A stretch of DNA of 64,000 nucleotides, taken from assembly GCF_020906515.1 (NCBI RefSeq), contig NC_085854.1:434001-498000 (forward strand), written 5' to 3'. This DNA comes from Vanrija pseudolonga (taxonomy: Eukaryota > Basidiomycota > Tremellomycetes > Trichosporonales > Trichosporonaceae). Under the pieces are notes generated by a model. The model had not been told where the DNA came from and searched no databases. It worked only from the letters and a program-made list of their open reading frames with translations. The first letter of the stretch is position 1. Every line of letters begins with the position of its first letter. Position numbers and translations under genes: made by a program. Below are positions 36,608 through 47,402 of this stretch, piece by piece.

Positions 36608-37714
36608 TGTTTTGTTTGTCGCGCGCGAGCGCGCGTCACGCAGGGTGGGGCGACGCGCCAACTGGTTCGCACCCATTGAGGCGGTTTCTGCTTTTACGTA
36701 ACCGCCACGAGCCACCCTTACGATGCCCATGGTCCTTTCATTCAACATGCTCTCCACCTCTATCATGTACAGATTCCAAGAGTGTTGGGGTGTGCATGGA
36801 GAAGCCGGCGTGATGTGCACGGCCAGCTGAAGCCAGGCCTGGTGTGCCGGCCGGACTTCAACAGCTCCAGTCGCCACGGGATTCACTGTCCCTCTCATCG
36901 GTCGGCTTGGCGGGCATGCCGGCTTTCGCACTTATCCCGTACCCAAGCAGGTTCAGCCGCGTTCGGCGTGTCGACGGGTAGAGGTGTGTATGGTGATGCG
37001 AACTCTTCGTCAGCATTGAAGGAGGGTGTGCAGCGGCAGGAAGAGGAGCCACATTGACTCTCGATGTGGGTCACGTGGGACGAGCCAGGCGCCTTGTCTG
37101 TGCTCTCGCCGCAACCCGGCCGAACCCAAGCACTCGTCGATGACATCCTCTTGCCGCCCTTGCACCAGCCGCGCGGACGACGGTGTTCGGTGCATCTGGC
37201 ACTTGGGCTGACTGTCGAACGGCAGTCATCTGCCGCAAAGCCGAGCTTGTGCGATGGGCGACTCTGCGCGTATCGGAAGCCTGCAAGCCTGGAAGCCGAG
37301 ATTCATTTGACTTTTGCCCCGACGAGCCGAACTCGTCAACGCCGATTGTAGATTGACTCGGTGGTCGTTTACCATTACCACCACCATCATCAGGCGGCTC
37401 TGTGCCGACTACCGCCCTCGTTAGTAGACGCGCGGGTGCGCGCGCGGACCGCCGAGCTGGCTGCTACGCTCGAGAGATCAGGCATGGCGGTCGGAGGTCG
37501 ATGCAGGCTGATGTCCCGGCCGTCGCGTGCCGAAGCGACCGTTTACGCCGGCGTTCGGGCATAGCCGAACACCGGCCACTGCACTCACTCGACGACATGG
37601 CCAGACCCATGACACGGCGCCGACATGCGTCGCTATATCTCACACCTTGCTTTGCTTGACTGCACTCTGACATCCTTTGCATAGCCTGCAGCAGCAGCTC
37701 CGACACGCACCAAC
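36608..37714. other. Intergenic between tRNA-Ser and the CoA-transferase gene
   Basis: 1.1 kb; no supportable gene. A TATATC at 37634-37639, about 80 bases before the next ATG, may be the promoter TATA element of the CoA-transferase gene. Confidence 0.5.
36610..36613 (+). terminator. RNA polymerase III terminator of tRNA-Ser
   Basis: A TTTT run starts three bases after the discriminator base, the standard pol III stop signal. A TTT follows at 36615-36617. Confidence 0.75.
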
Positions 37715-39445
37715 ATGCTCCGCTCAACCACAGCCGGCACGATCCGCTCCCTGTCCGCGTCGCGCGCGTACATCGCGCGCCCGCTCGCGCGCCCCTTCTC
37801 GGCCATCCACCCCGCTGGCGACGACCGGCCACTGTCGGGCATCAAGGTCGTGGATTTGACCCGTATCCTCGCCGGACCGACCGCGACGATGATGATGGTG
37901 AGTGATTTGTCTGGGATCGTGCTGACAACGCCAGGCCGATCTCGGAGGTACGTTGTGACTCACTGCTTCTTCGGACGGGTACTCACCGTTCGCGTCCAGC
38001 CGACGTCATCAAGGTGAGGCTTGCGAGTGGAGTGCTCGAGCTGACGGGCAGATCGAGTCGCCCGGAACAGGAGACGACACGCGCAACTTTGCGCCGCCGA
38101 TCGCGCAGATTCCAGACGACGCCGACGTGCCCCGCCGCGACCTGCCAGCAGAGTCGGCCTACTTCCTCCAGGCCAACCGCAACAAGCGATCGTGCGTGCC
38201 GTGGTCGTGTGACAAGACTGACGGCCAGCATCACGCTCAACCTCAAGAGCAAGGAGGGCCAGGAGATCGTGCACAAGCTGGTCAAGGACGCCGACGTCCT
38301 CGTCGAGAACTAGTAGGTCGTGTGCGCGGGCAGGGCAGCCGGCTGACGTTTCCAGCGTTCCCGGCAAGCTCGAGGCATTCGGTCTCGGATACGAGCAGGT
38401 CCGCAAGATCAACCCGAAGCTCATTTACTGCTCGGTGACGGGTTACGGCTCGACGGGTCCGTACGCCTCGGCGCCCGGCTATGACGTCGTCATCGAGGCC
38501 GAGGCCGGCTTCATGCACATCACTGGCGAGCGTGACGGACCTCCCGTCAAGGTGAGCACAATGAATTGGAGGTGGACAACGGGCTGACAATGGCCAGGTC
38601 GGCGTCGCCGTGACCGACATCCTCACGGGCCACTACGCCCACTCGGCCGTGCTCGCTGCGCTGATCAAGCGCGGTAAGACTGGTGTGGGATCGCGCGTCG
38701 AGGCGAGCTTGTTCGAGTCGCAGGTGAGTTACGGAGGTGGCTAGACGGGCTGGATACACGTTGCTGACTTACCAGATCGCCTCGCTCGTCAACATTGGTG
38801 CCAACTACCTCATCGGCGGAGAGGAGGCAACGCGCTGGGGCACATCGCACCCCTCGATCGTCCCCTACCAGGTCTTCCCGTGCAAGGGCGGCTGGATCAT
38901 GGTGTCGGCCGGTAACAACAAGCAGTGGGCGATCCTCTGCGGGCCCGAGGTGTTCAACAAGCCCGAGTGGATCGACGACCCGCGCTTCAACTCGAACAAC
39001 CAGCGCGTGGCGAACCGCGGCGAGCTCATCCCCCTCATCAACGAGGTGCTCAGCCACCACACCAAGGACGAATGGGTCGAGAAGCTGACCGGCAAGGGGT
39101 GGGTATCTGCCATGAGACGTCGCTGATGCCCAGACTGCCGTTCGCGCCGATCAACAACATTGCCCAGACGTTCGCCCACCCGCAGGCCAAGGCACGCAAG
39201 GTCGTCGAGGAGATCGACCACCCTCGAGCTGGCAAGATCAAGCTCGCCGCGGCGCCGGTGTCTTACGACGGCAAGAAGCCCAAGGTGGGTCGTGGCGGTG
39301 GGAGTGGTGGGGGGTGTGGTGCTGACGGCGACGCCAGATCTACCGCGCACCACCGTACCTTGGCCAGCACACCGAGGAGGTGCTCAAGGGCCTGGGCTAC
39401 TCTGATGCCGAGGTCGCGTCGTTGCAAGACAAGAAGGTGGTGTAA
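37715..39445 (+). CDS. Mitochondrial class III CoA-transferase (SUGCT-like, CaiB/BaiF family)
   Basis: Transfers CoA between carboxylic acids; the closest animal relative by sequence pattern is succinyl-CoA:glutarate CoA-transferase. Ten exons: 37715-37897, 37935-37947 (13 bases), 38000-38013 (14 bases), 38052-38191, 38229-38312, 38356-38551, 38598-38723, 38776-39098, 39134-39284 and 39338-39445; 445 residues. The first 35 residues (MLRSTTAGTIRSLSASRAYIA) are a mitochondrial presequence. Then GIKVVDLTRILAGPTATMM, ADLGADVIK rebuilt from two microexons, FLQANRNKRSITLNLKS, YCSVTGYGSTGPYASAPGYD with the catalytic aspartate of the family, GVAVTDILTG, and LPFAPINNI near the C-terminus. Likely role in mitochondrial dicarboxylic acid metabolism (lysine or tryptophan breakdown); substrate not provable here. 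Confidence 0.93.
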
Positions 39446-39737
39446 GGAGCGCTGCTGCATTAGACTGGATCCGCCACATTTGTCCCATCATCCAAAAGTC
39501 AGTGACCCGTCACATGTATATTTGTTGCACTGCGCCCCCCCTCGCGGATCGTCGGTCGCGTCAACCCGTCTTCCTCGCCTTCCTCGTCTTCCTTCTCCCA
39601 CCCTATTTCAACCGCCAACTCACTCCTCTTCTCCTTCCTCTCTCTCTCTCTCTCTTTCTCATCTTCTCTTCGTCGTTGTATCACTGTTCCCTTCTCTCTA
39701 CTCGTCACACTCATTCTTCAACTCATAGCTCACCATC
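39446..39737. promoter_or_regulatory. Promoter/leader of the CFIm68-like gene
   Basis: 292 bases from the CoA-transferase stop to the next ATG, with a strong C/T tract (TC dinucleotides about 39638-39655) 80-100 bases before the start, typical of a fungal core promoter. Confidence 0.5.
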
Positions 39738-40954
39738 ATGCCTGACAAGTCGACGTCGAACACGACCAATGTGGTAGGTGGCCTCCCCTTCAGAGTCACC
39801 TACGCGCCCTGCTCTCCCTCCCCACCACGTCTTCCTCGCTGCCTCACCTCCCAACTCACACCCTAACCCACTCACAGGCAAGCGGCGGAAACCCCAACGC
39901 CAACGCCCCCGCGCCGATCAAGGCCCTCACCGAGGCGCTGAACAACATGGACGTGGACGGCGTGGCCGATACGGTGGGTCCCTTTAGCCTTGTCGACGAC
40001 CCACTGACGACGTAGGACGGCCGCTCTTCCCCACCCGCCGTCGAGATCATCCCCGGCTCCCCTGAGCCCGGCCACCCCCTGCCCAACCTCCCGGACCACT
40101 GCACCGTTCTCCAGGTCTCGGACCTCAACTGGGTAAGTGTAAGCACGTCACGCCATTCACTTACACCCCAGTACACGTCCGACGCCGACCTCATCGAGGC
40201 TGCCAAGGCCGCCAACGTCGAGATCACGCACCATGACATCACCTTCCTCGAGCACAAGTGTAACGGCAAGAACAAGGGGTGAGTGTCACACTGGAAGATC
40301 CACTCACATCCCAGCATCGCGTTCATCTCATGCCACAGCTCGGGCGCGGTCGTCCGCCTTCTCCACTGGTTCGAGACTCAGTGAGTTGCCGCTTGCTGGT
40401 AGACGCTAACTCCGCAGCGAGTTCCAGGGCAAGAAGGTGTCTACCAACATCCCGACCAACGTGCACGGCAAGAGTCTGGTGCCACCGCCCACGCACGACA
40501 AGGACAAGGACAACGCGCACAAGTATCGTGAGCTCGGGAGACGCTGCGGACGAGCTGACCCCAGGCGAGCCACCCACTCGTTCGCCACTCCCCTTCCTTC
40601 CGACCAACTCGCACGGCGGCGTCAACTTCAACCGCGTTCCCCTCCATCATCGCCAGCAGATGCAGCAGATGCAGCAGGCCGGCTTCCTCTCGCCTGCCAC
40701 GCACGGCAAGGGGCGCGGTGGCCGCAAGGAGAACCCCGCGCGTGGGTTCGCTATCCGTCAGGGAGGGTAACCCGCTGACACCTCAGATAACCACAATCAG
40801 AGCGTTCAGGCGTACTTTGCGCGTGAGTAGCGGTGATCCTCCTCCTTCTGACGCGGCAGACGAGCTCCAGGGCTGGCCGCAGGCCTCTGACGGTGAGTAC
40901 CTATGCCAGAGGCACCCACTAATGCCAGAACACCGCGCACCGCTTCGCGTCTAA
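39738..40954 (+). CDS. RRM protein resembling cleavage factor I 68/59-kDa subunit (CPSF6/7)
   Basis: Ten exons: 39738-39773, 39878-39973, 40016-40132, 40172-40278, 40315-40380, 40418-40527, 40565-40741, 40787-40822, 40860-40892 and 40929-40954; 267 residues. One RRM at about 62-145: VLQVSDLNWYTSDADLIEAA (RNP2 region with the aromatic-rich NWYT seen as TWWTTD in CPSF6), ITFLEHKCNGKNKGIAFISC (RNP1) and EFQGKKV. The C-terminal part is Pro/His/Gln-rich (HHRQQMQQMQQAGF) with a GKGRGGRKE patch. CPSF6-type proteins bind the 25-kDa CFIm subunit and choose poly(A) sites; metazoan ones have longer RS-like tails. The last three exons (36, 33 and 26 bases) are joined by frame and donor quality only and are the least certain. 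Confidence 0.75.
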
Positions 40955-41983
40955 GCCCACTCGGAACTGTTCTTCAAGAATGCGTACACAGAAAGGCATT
41001 CATACTCCTTTACGTTCCTTTTAAACCGTCATGACACCTATTGTCACCGTGCAAAGCGTTGAGCAGCCATTGTGGCGAATTATCGCGTGAGTGGCGGCAG
41101 GGGATGAGGTCGCCGTCGTGAGCGATTTGCGCATCCTCGGCCATGCGCTCGACTCGAGATCTCGAGTGGGTCAGGTACGAGTGGGCGCATAAACGTGGTG
41201 TACACGAGTTGCGCCATCGCCGACGGGGTGGCGAGCGTCGACGTTCACGCAGGCCGTACAGCGCCACTGCTGCCGTCCGCCACAATGGGCGACAAACGCT
41301 GTTGTTGCGCGGCTGTGAGCACAGACGCACAGCCCAGACGCCACTGCCTCGTGTGCAGCTGCATGCTCGCTTGCTCCTGGCCTCCCGGTTGGCTGCTGCC
41401 ACCAGGCGCACGCCCACATGCCCACGCCCACCGCCCCAAACACCACGCCCCACGCCTCGGATCATCTGGGGCTTGCGCTTATGCCACTCGGAGCAATGCT
41501 GCTCGCGCTGCTCCTGCCAACAATACACTTCGAAACGAGTGCTGTGCGCTGTGGGGGCTGGGGGAACAGGCTTCCCCTGCATGCTTCGAGTATCAGTCAG
41601 CTGGCGGGGAGCTTGCGGGGCGCGCTTACCCGGGCGGCTGCGGCGGCAGGGCGATGGTCGTCCGAGGATCCGGATGCGCGCCGCGTGGTGGCCACTCACT
41701 CACTCGGGTCACTCGGGTGTCGTCGTCGTTGTCGTGTCCTCGTCTGCCCCTCATGCCGTCCGTCGGTCCTTTGACATTGCTGCCATTGCGTCCCCTGTGT
41801 TGTGTGTAGCGTGTGTGTGTCGCCGCCCCCCCTCGTGCCCCCTGTGACCTGTCGCCATCGAGCCAAAGGACTTTGCCGGGAAAAAGTGAAAGCAGTGTCG
41901 TCGTGTACAGTGTCATCAACAAAAGTATAAAGCAGGTCATCGACCCCGTCCATCCAACTCTATCCACAACAGCAACAGCAACA
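40955..41983. other. Intergenic upstream of the J-domain gene
   Basis: 1.0 kb, no supportable gene; open frames are Arg/Pro/Cys-rich shadows. A TATA box lies close to the next start (separate entry). Confidence 0.55.
41926..41932 (+). promoter_or_regulatory. TATA box of the J-domain gene
   Basis: TATAAAG 52 bases before the ATG, followed by a C/A-rich leader containing CAACAGCAACAGCAACA. Confidence 0.55.
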
Positions 41984-42720
41984 ATGACCACAAGCCCAAC
42001 AGCTCCAAACACCGCCTCCGCACCCAGCACGCACTATGCCGCGCTCGAGCTCACCCCGAACGCGACCGACGCGGAGAGTACGTGCCGTGCCCGTTGCCCC
42101 GTTACCCCGCGCCCAGCGGCGCCCTGCCCCCGCTAACGTCCTACAGTCCGCAAGGCGTACCGCCGCCTAGCGCTCGCCCAGCACCCGGACCGCTGTTCCG
42201 CCGCCGACGCGACGGAGCGCTTCCAGCGTCTCGAGCGTGAGTAGAGACGTCGCCACCGGTCGCCGGTACTCGCGCGGGCACACGCGCTGACGCTCGCTCG
42301 CTCGTGTGCGCGTCCAGACGCCTACTCGATCCTCATCAACCCCGCCGCGCGCGCAAAGTACGACTGGGAGCTCGAGGACACGTGCCGCATCCCGCGCCCG
42401 CCGCGCCGCGCGCCGGTGGCCGCCGACCCGCCCCCGTGGGCCAACGGCGGCGACGGGTACGGCGCGGCTGCGATGCACGACGAGCTCGAGAGGGCGGCCT
42501 CTGCCACTCGTGTGGGGGTACGTTGCTGGTGTCATTTGGCCAGGCTGACGCGCAGATGCCTATCCCGTTCCTCCCTTTCCTGGCCCTGCTGAACCCCGCC
42601 CTCCACGACCGCGTGCAGGCCGACCCATCCTACGCGGCCATGTACCTCGCGTCCCAGGAGCCCAAGTTTAACGAGTTCCGCCGCGACATGTTCCGCGACC
42701 TGATGCGCGGGCGCCGATAG
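41984..42720 (+). CDS. Small J-domain (DnaJ/Hsp40) protein
   Basis: Hsp70 co-chaperone, class C (J-domain only). Four exons: 41984-42077, 42147-42236, 42318-42517 and 42556-42720; 182 residues. The J-domain at about 16-85 is assembled across two introns: THYAALELTPNATDAEIRKA, YRRLALAQHPDRC with the essential HPD, RFQRLEHAYSILINPAARAKYDWEL. The remainder is Pro/Ala-rich, then FNEFRRDMFRDLMRGRR. There is no zinc-finger or C-terminal substrate domain, no signal peptide and no obvious membrane span. Client and compartment unknown. Confidence 0.92.
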
Positions 42721-42832
42721 AGGCCCAGTCAAGTCGCACACACCCACCAACCACAGCATTTGCGCGGGCACCACACACACCGCCCACGTCTAACCAGTCC
42801 ATCATATACAGTGCAATACACACGCCACGTTC

Positions 42833-44241
42833 CTATTGTTGGCTGCCAATCGCCGCTTCCGTGAGATCGATTACCTAGGTAGCATGTCAGATGAAGTAAT
42901 GTAGCAACACAGCCTGTACCCACCTGCTGAATGTCGGGACGCTTGGTCGGGTCGACGACGAGCATGGCGTCAATGAGCTTGGTCAGGCGCTCAGAGTAGC
43001 CCGCGGGGTGGCGGTATCGTCCCGACAGCACGGCCATGGCGACAGACGAGCCGTCCGTCTCGAACGGTGACATGCCGTACGCGACGGCATAGAGCGTGCA
43101 GCCAAGCGACTGTTGTCGTCAGTTAAGCACACCGCGCTTCAACTCACCCAGATGTCAACCTTCTCGTCCAAACGCTTGCCCGTCTTGACATCGAACAGCT
43201 CGGGCGCACGATATGGCATGGTCGAGTGCTCGGCCGCAATGTCCTGCTCGAGCAGGGCCTGTTGCCGGGTCTGCACGTCGATGCGGGCCTTGATCGTCGA
43301 GCCAAAGTCCATGAGGATGGGGGTGTCGTCATCTGAGAGGATAATGTTGCTGCGGGGTTAGCTCGCAACAGGTTAGTCCAACCCACCCAGGCTTGATGTC
43401 ACGGTGCGCATACGGCACGAGCTCGCCCTCCTGCCCGGGCTCGTCTTCTGGTGCGTCAAACACGAGCTCGGGCTGGTTTCCGAGCAGGTGCTCGTGGTCG
43501 TCGTCTCGTGTTGGCGGGTACGACGCGGTGACGGCCGGCAGGCGGTACTGGTGCATGGCGCGCACGCTGCCGTCAGCTCGGAAGCTAGCGCGCACAACTC
43601 ACCCAAGACACGTGCCGTGGAAGAGGCGCAGGAGGCGGTTCTCCTCGACACGGTTGCCCGTGACCGACACCTGGGTCATCAGGTCCTGGAGGTTGCCGCG
43701 CTGGTAGAAGGGGAGGAAGCTGGGGCGTGGCGTCAGTGGGCCTGTCGAGCTCCGCTGCCCGCGATGCGCCGCCAACTCACAGGTAGATGATCTTGCCATC
43801 TGCGGACTCGTCCTGCACCACCGCCGAGTCGAGCAGCTTGATGAGGTTGGGGTGCCTGAACCGCCGATACGCCTCGGCCTCGCGCATGGCGGCCTGGACG
43901 CCCTCCTGTCCCGTCGTCACGAGCATCTTCTTGAGCGCGAAGAGGCGGCCGGACGAGGTGTCGCGGATGAGGTAGACGAACGAGAAGCCGCCTTCTCCGA
44001 GGAGCTTCTCGACCTTGTACGACCTGCCATTGATCTTGAGCGTTGCATCACTGAGCGGGTTAGTACCACCCTTGAGCAGATCTAACCCACGGCTTGCAGA
44101 TACACTGAGAGACAACGTCAGGAAACCAAAACAACAACGGGAGACGTGGGCGACGCGTGAACTCACCTGTGTGACCGTGACGAGGGCATCGCGGGCATAG
44201 AACTTGATGCGGTCGAGCGCGATAGCGACGTTGTCGTTCAT
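42833..44241 (-). CDS. STK16/ENV7-type serine/threonine kinase (NAK family)
   Basis: Membrane-anchored kinase; yeast Env7 acts at the vacuole and mammalian STK16 at the Golgi. Eight exons: 44241-44167, 44104-44091 (14 bases), 44050-43781, 43719-43603, 43566-43387, 43349-43148, 43109-42924 and 42874-42833; 361 residues. The kinase domain fills about 38-345: GEGGFSFVYL, FALKKM, YAHRDIKPGNIIL, LMDFGSTIKARI, TMPYRAPELF, DIWSLGCTLYAVAYG. The 14-base exon 2 encodes CICKP, and C26/C28 sit where STK16 relatives carry palmitoylated cysteines. An insert between helix D and the HRD loop contains DDDHEHLLG and acidic residues. All catalytic residues are present. Head to head with CCA1 (328 bases). Confidence 0.95.
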
Positions 44242-44569
44242 GGCTGTGATGTGGTGTTGTTTCTGGGACGCATGCACTGCGTGTTGAATGGGCGATGGAT
44301 TGAATGGTCGAGCAGCGAGATGGCCAAGTGTCGCAACGTGGACTGCGCGCGCGCGCGCGCCGAGAGCGGTGCTGCCTGCCTGCCTGACGCAGACACAATG
44401 CGGGGCTCCAGTGCGGTCAGCGACGGCGGGGGGGATCAAAACCCAACCTCGTCGAGTTAAGCGCCGGCTCGACTCATTGTCACTCTCCTTCAACCCGTGC
44501 ATGCGCTTCATCCCCCCCTTGCGCTCGATACACCGTCTTGCAAGCACAACAGCAGCAAGAGTATCCCCC
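44242..44569. promoter_or_regulatory. Bidirectional promoter between the STK16-type kinase and CCA1
   Basis: 328 bases between divergent ATGs. It contains a short alternating GC run (GCGCGCGCGCGCG, about 44346-44358). No clear TATA box on either strand. Confidence 0.55.
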
Positions 44570-46250
44570 ATGTCCAGGCCCATTCTCGGCCCCGCCGGCG
44601 CCATCCGCCTCTCGGACGACGAGGAAAAGTTTGTGTCCCTCCTCGACAAGTTTGCCGCTGGGCTCGAGCCGCCAGTCGAGTGCCGCATCGCCGGCGGCTG
44701 GGTGCGGGACAAGGTGAGTGGCGTCGACAGAGCGAGATGGTGTAGAACGACGCCTGACACTCCAGCTCCTCGCGCTCCCTTCTCACGACCTCGATATCGC
44801 CCTCTCGACAACATCCGGGTACGCGTTCGCCGAGTCGTTCGTCAACTTCCTCCATGACAACCACAGCCAGGTGAACACTGGCCGTGTGGGCCGCGTGGCG
44901 GCCAACCCCGACCAGAGCAAGCACCTCGAGACGGGTACCACGACGATCATGGGGCTCGAGTGCGACTTTGTCGGGCTCAGGTCCGAGACGTACACGGACA
45001 GTAGGATACCTGACCAGGTGGTGAGTTGCATCGCTCCAGGGTGGTGGGAAGTGTGCTGATGGATCCAGACCCTCGGCACGCCAGAGGAAGACGCCATTCG
45101 CCGGGACCTGACGATCAACTCGTTGTTCTACAATGTCCACTCGCGCCAGGTGGAGGACTGGACGCGCCACGGCCTCGACGACCTGGAGAAGAAGATTGCC
45201 CGCACGCCACTCCCCCCGCGCCAGACGTACCTTGATGACCCGCTGCGCGTGCTCCGTACAGTCCGCTTCAGCTCGCGCTTCGGCTTGACGATCCAGCCAG
45301 ATGTCGCGGCAGCCATCAAGGAGGAGGATATCCAGGCGGCGCTGAGGACAAAGGTCAGCCGCGAGCGCGTCGGCATCGAGACGTACAAGATGATCGAGAA
45401 GAACGCTATCGGGTCGGCCGAGCTCATCGACACCCTCGGTCTCCACTCGTCGATCTACATGTGGCCGACTGAGCCGCCGCACCCGCGCGGAGAGGCGATC
45501 GCCGCTGCCCGGGTTCTGGATGTGCTCCTTAAGCGGGAAGAGCTTGTCTCGGCGGCTCCTGCGTCTACCTCGTCCCCCCTGCTCTGGCTCGCAGCCGCCG
45601 TGAGCCCATACCGCGGCGCGATCACTCAGGTAAAGACCAAGGACAAGCCCGTCGTCGGCGTCATCATTGCCGAGTCGCTCAAGCTCTCGGCTGCGATCAC
45701 CGACTCGGTCGCGCACCTCTTCGAGGCGGCGGATCTTCTCGACCCGAAGCTCCAAACCGGCTCCCGGTCTGACATTGGCGTCGTGCTCCAGCACCCGGCT
45801 GTCCGCCCATGGCAGCAGAGCTTTGTGTGGGCTATTGCGCAGCGCATCGTCCCAACGTGGCAGGGCACCTGGGCGCCAGAACACGAGGCGATCCTGCAGT
45901 CCTTCCTCGCGCTCAAGGCGCGCATCGTCGAGCTCGGCCTCCCCGAGGCGATCGACCTCGCGCCGCTCCTCGACGGCAAGGAGGTGCTCAAGCTTCTCGA
46001 CCTCCGCCCCAGCCCACTGCTCAAGGTGCTCCTCGACGGCGTCAACGTGTGGCAGCTCGACCACCCGTCAGGCACCAAGGAGGAGTGCGCTTCGTGGCTG
46101 TTGGCAGAATGGAACGGCGAAGGTCGCGCAAAGTTCGAAGCCTCCGTGGTGACCATTAACAAGACGGGCAAGCAGCGCAAGCCGAAGGAGCCGAAGGGTG
46201 AGACCAAGCCCAAGGAGCCCAAGGGCGGCGACGCCAAGCGCAAGCCATAG
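44570..46250 (+). CDS. CCA1: CCA-adding tRNA nucleotidyltransferase
   Basis: Adds and repairs the 3' CCA of tRNAs in cytosol, nucleus and mitochondria. Three exons: 44570-44713, 44766-45020 and 45069-46250; 526 residues, similar to yeast Cca1. Class II polymerase-beta-fold signatures in order: RIAGGWVRDK (GG motif), SHDLDIAL (catalytic D-x-D), RRDLTINSLFYNV, DDPLRVLRTVRFSSRFG, and ETYKMIEKN in the neck. The C-terminus is a Lys/Pro-rich tail (KQRKPKEPKGETKPKEPKGG). The second intron could instead start three bases upstream, dropping one valine; the model uses the GTGAGT donor. The long minus-strand frame opposite this gene is a shadow. Confidence 0.97.
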
Positions 46251-46453
46251 GGGTGCGCGCGGGCTGGTCCGTCAAAGGTTGCGCGGGTGGAGGGGAGCGC
46301 GGCGTCGGCGGGGGCTAGACCGCGACAGAGTCAGTAGCATCTGCGAGAGCAGCCATCATGCCGGGAGGCACATGCATAGTCTATATGATTGTACGTGGGT
46401 GATGGGGCTGGCTCATGGCCTGGTCGTCAGCTACGTCGCCACTTTTGCCGAGC

Positions 46454-47123
46454 TCACAGGATCGTCGCGACCACCTTGCGCCCCTCGCCGCGCCCGCCCC
46501 ACCCGGCACCAGAGTAGCGGAACTCGGCGAGGTAGATGCCCTGCCAGGTACCGAGGACGAGCTTGCCCTTGGAGATGGGGAGGGTGATGCTGTTGCCCAC
46601 GAGGGAGGTCTTGAGGTGGGACACGGAGTCGCTGGGGTGTGAGCTGGCTCCTTTTCGTGTACCGTCAACTCACTCTGGCCCCTCGTCCGTGTGTTCCCAG
46701 GGGAACGACTCGGGCACGATACGGTCGAGCGCCATGTCCATATCTATGGGGAAAGGGTAAGCTACCTCTCTTCGTGGCGGAAGCCACCCGACGCACCAGT
46801 GCGCACCGACCTGGGGGAGTTAGCTGGTCACTCTACGGCGATGACGAGGCAGCAAACTCACGGGTCGGCGTTCTCGTTCACCTGGTGGGTTAGCGATAAA
46901 CGAGAGTCAACCCACAGTCAGCCCCGCGCTCGTGTGCAGGCAGTTGAGGGTGAACACGCCAATCTCGACGCCCTTCAGGCCTTCCTCGACCTCGCGCAGG
47001 ACGTCGCGCGTGACGAGGTGCATGCCCTTCGTGTGGGCCGGGAGGCGGCTGCGCGGGGGGTGGCGTGAGCAGGGGGCTCCTGATGGCCGGGCGTGACACG
47101 TACAAGGTCTTTTGCCAGGGCAT
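46454..47123 (-). CDS. YjbQ/UPF0047 family protein
   Basis: Small beta-rich protein of the YjbQ (UPF0047) family, found in bacteria, archaea and eukaryotes; some bacterial members show weak thiamine-phosphate synthase activity in vivo, and the fungal role is unknown. Six exons: 47123-47104 (20 bases), 47048-46916, 46881-46862 (20 bases), 46810-46797 (14 bases), 46743-46674 and 46631-46454; 144 residues, full family length. Spliced protein: MPWQKTFRLPAHTKGMHLVT, CLHTSAGLTVNENADPSVRT, DMDMALDRIVPE, the conserved WEHTDEGPDDSVSHLKTSLV, and LGTWQGIYLAEFR near the end. The family histidines (HTSA, EHTDEGPDD, SHLK) are all present. Tail to tail with CCA1. Confidence 0.93.
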
Positions 47124-47402
47124 TGCTGTTGCTGTGAGGAGAGATATGGGGATGGAGATGAACAATGCAAGTCGACGAGTCGGTCCAACCAAGGCGGCTC
47201 GAAGCTCGAAGTGTAATCGTTATCTAGTTTATCCGGGCCCGCCGGTACCCCGCCCCCACTCTGTGGTGCCGCCACACGACCTCGATGAGGCGGCTGCAGC
47301 AGCAGCAGCAGCGTACAGCCCAACCGACAACCTATGCATGTTGAAGCCTCGCTATCCTGTTCATTTGCAACGTACCAACAACCTAATCAACCCATTCAAC
47401 CC
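47124..47402. promoter_or_regulatory. Promoter region of the YjbQ-family gene
   Basis: 279 bases between the YjbQ start and the MFS stop, both on the minus strand. It holds a short CAG run (about 47297-47311) and no TATA box that I can support. Confidence 0.5.

Noticed and set aside
44508-46064. 518-codon minus-strand open frame opposite CCA1
   Set aside because: Shadow of CCA1; the sense strand carries all the conserved nucleotidyltransferase motifs.
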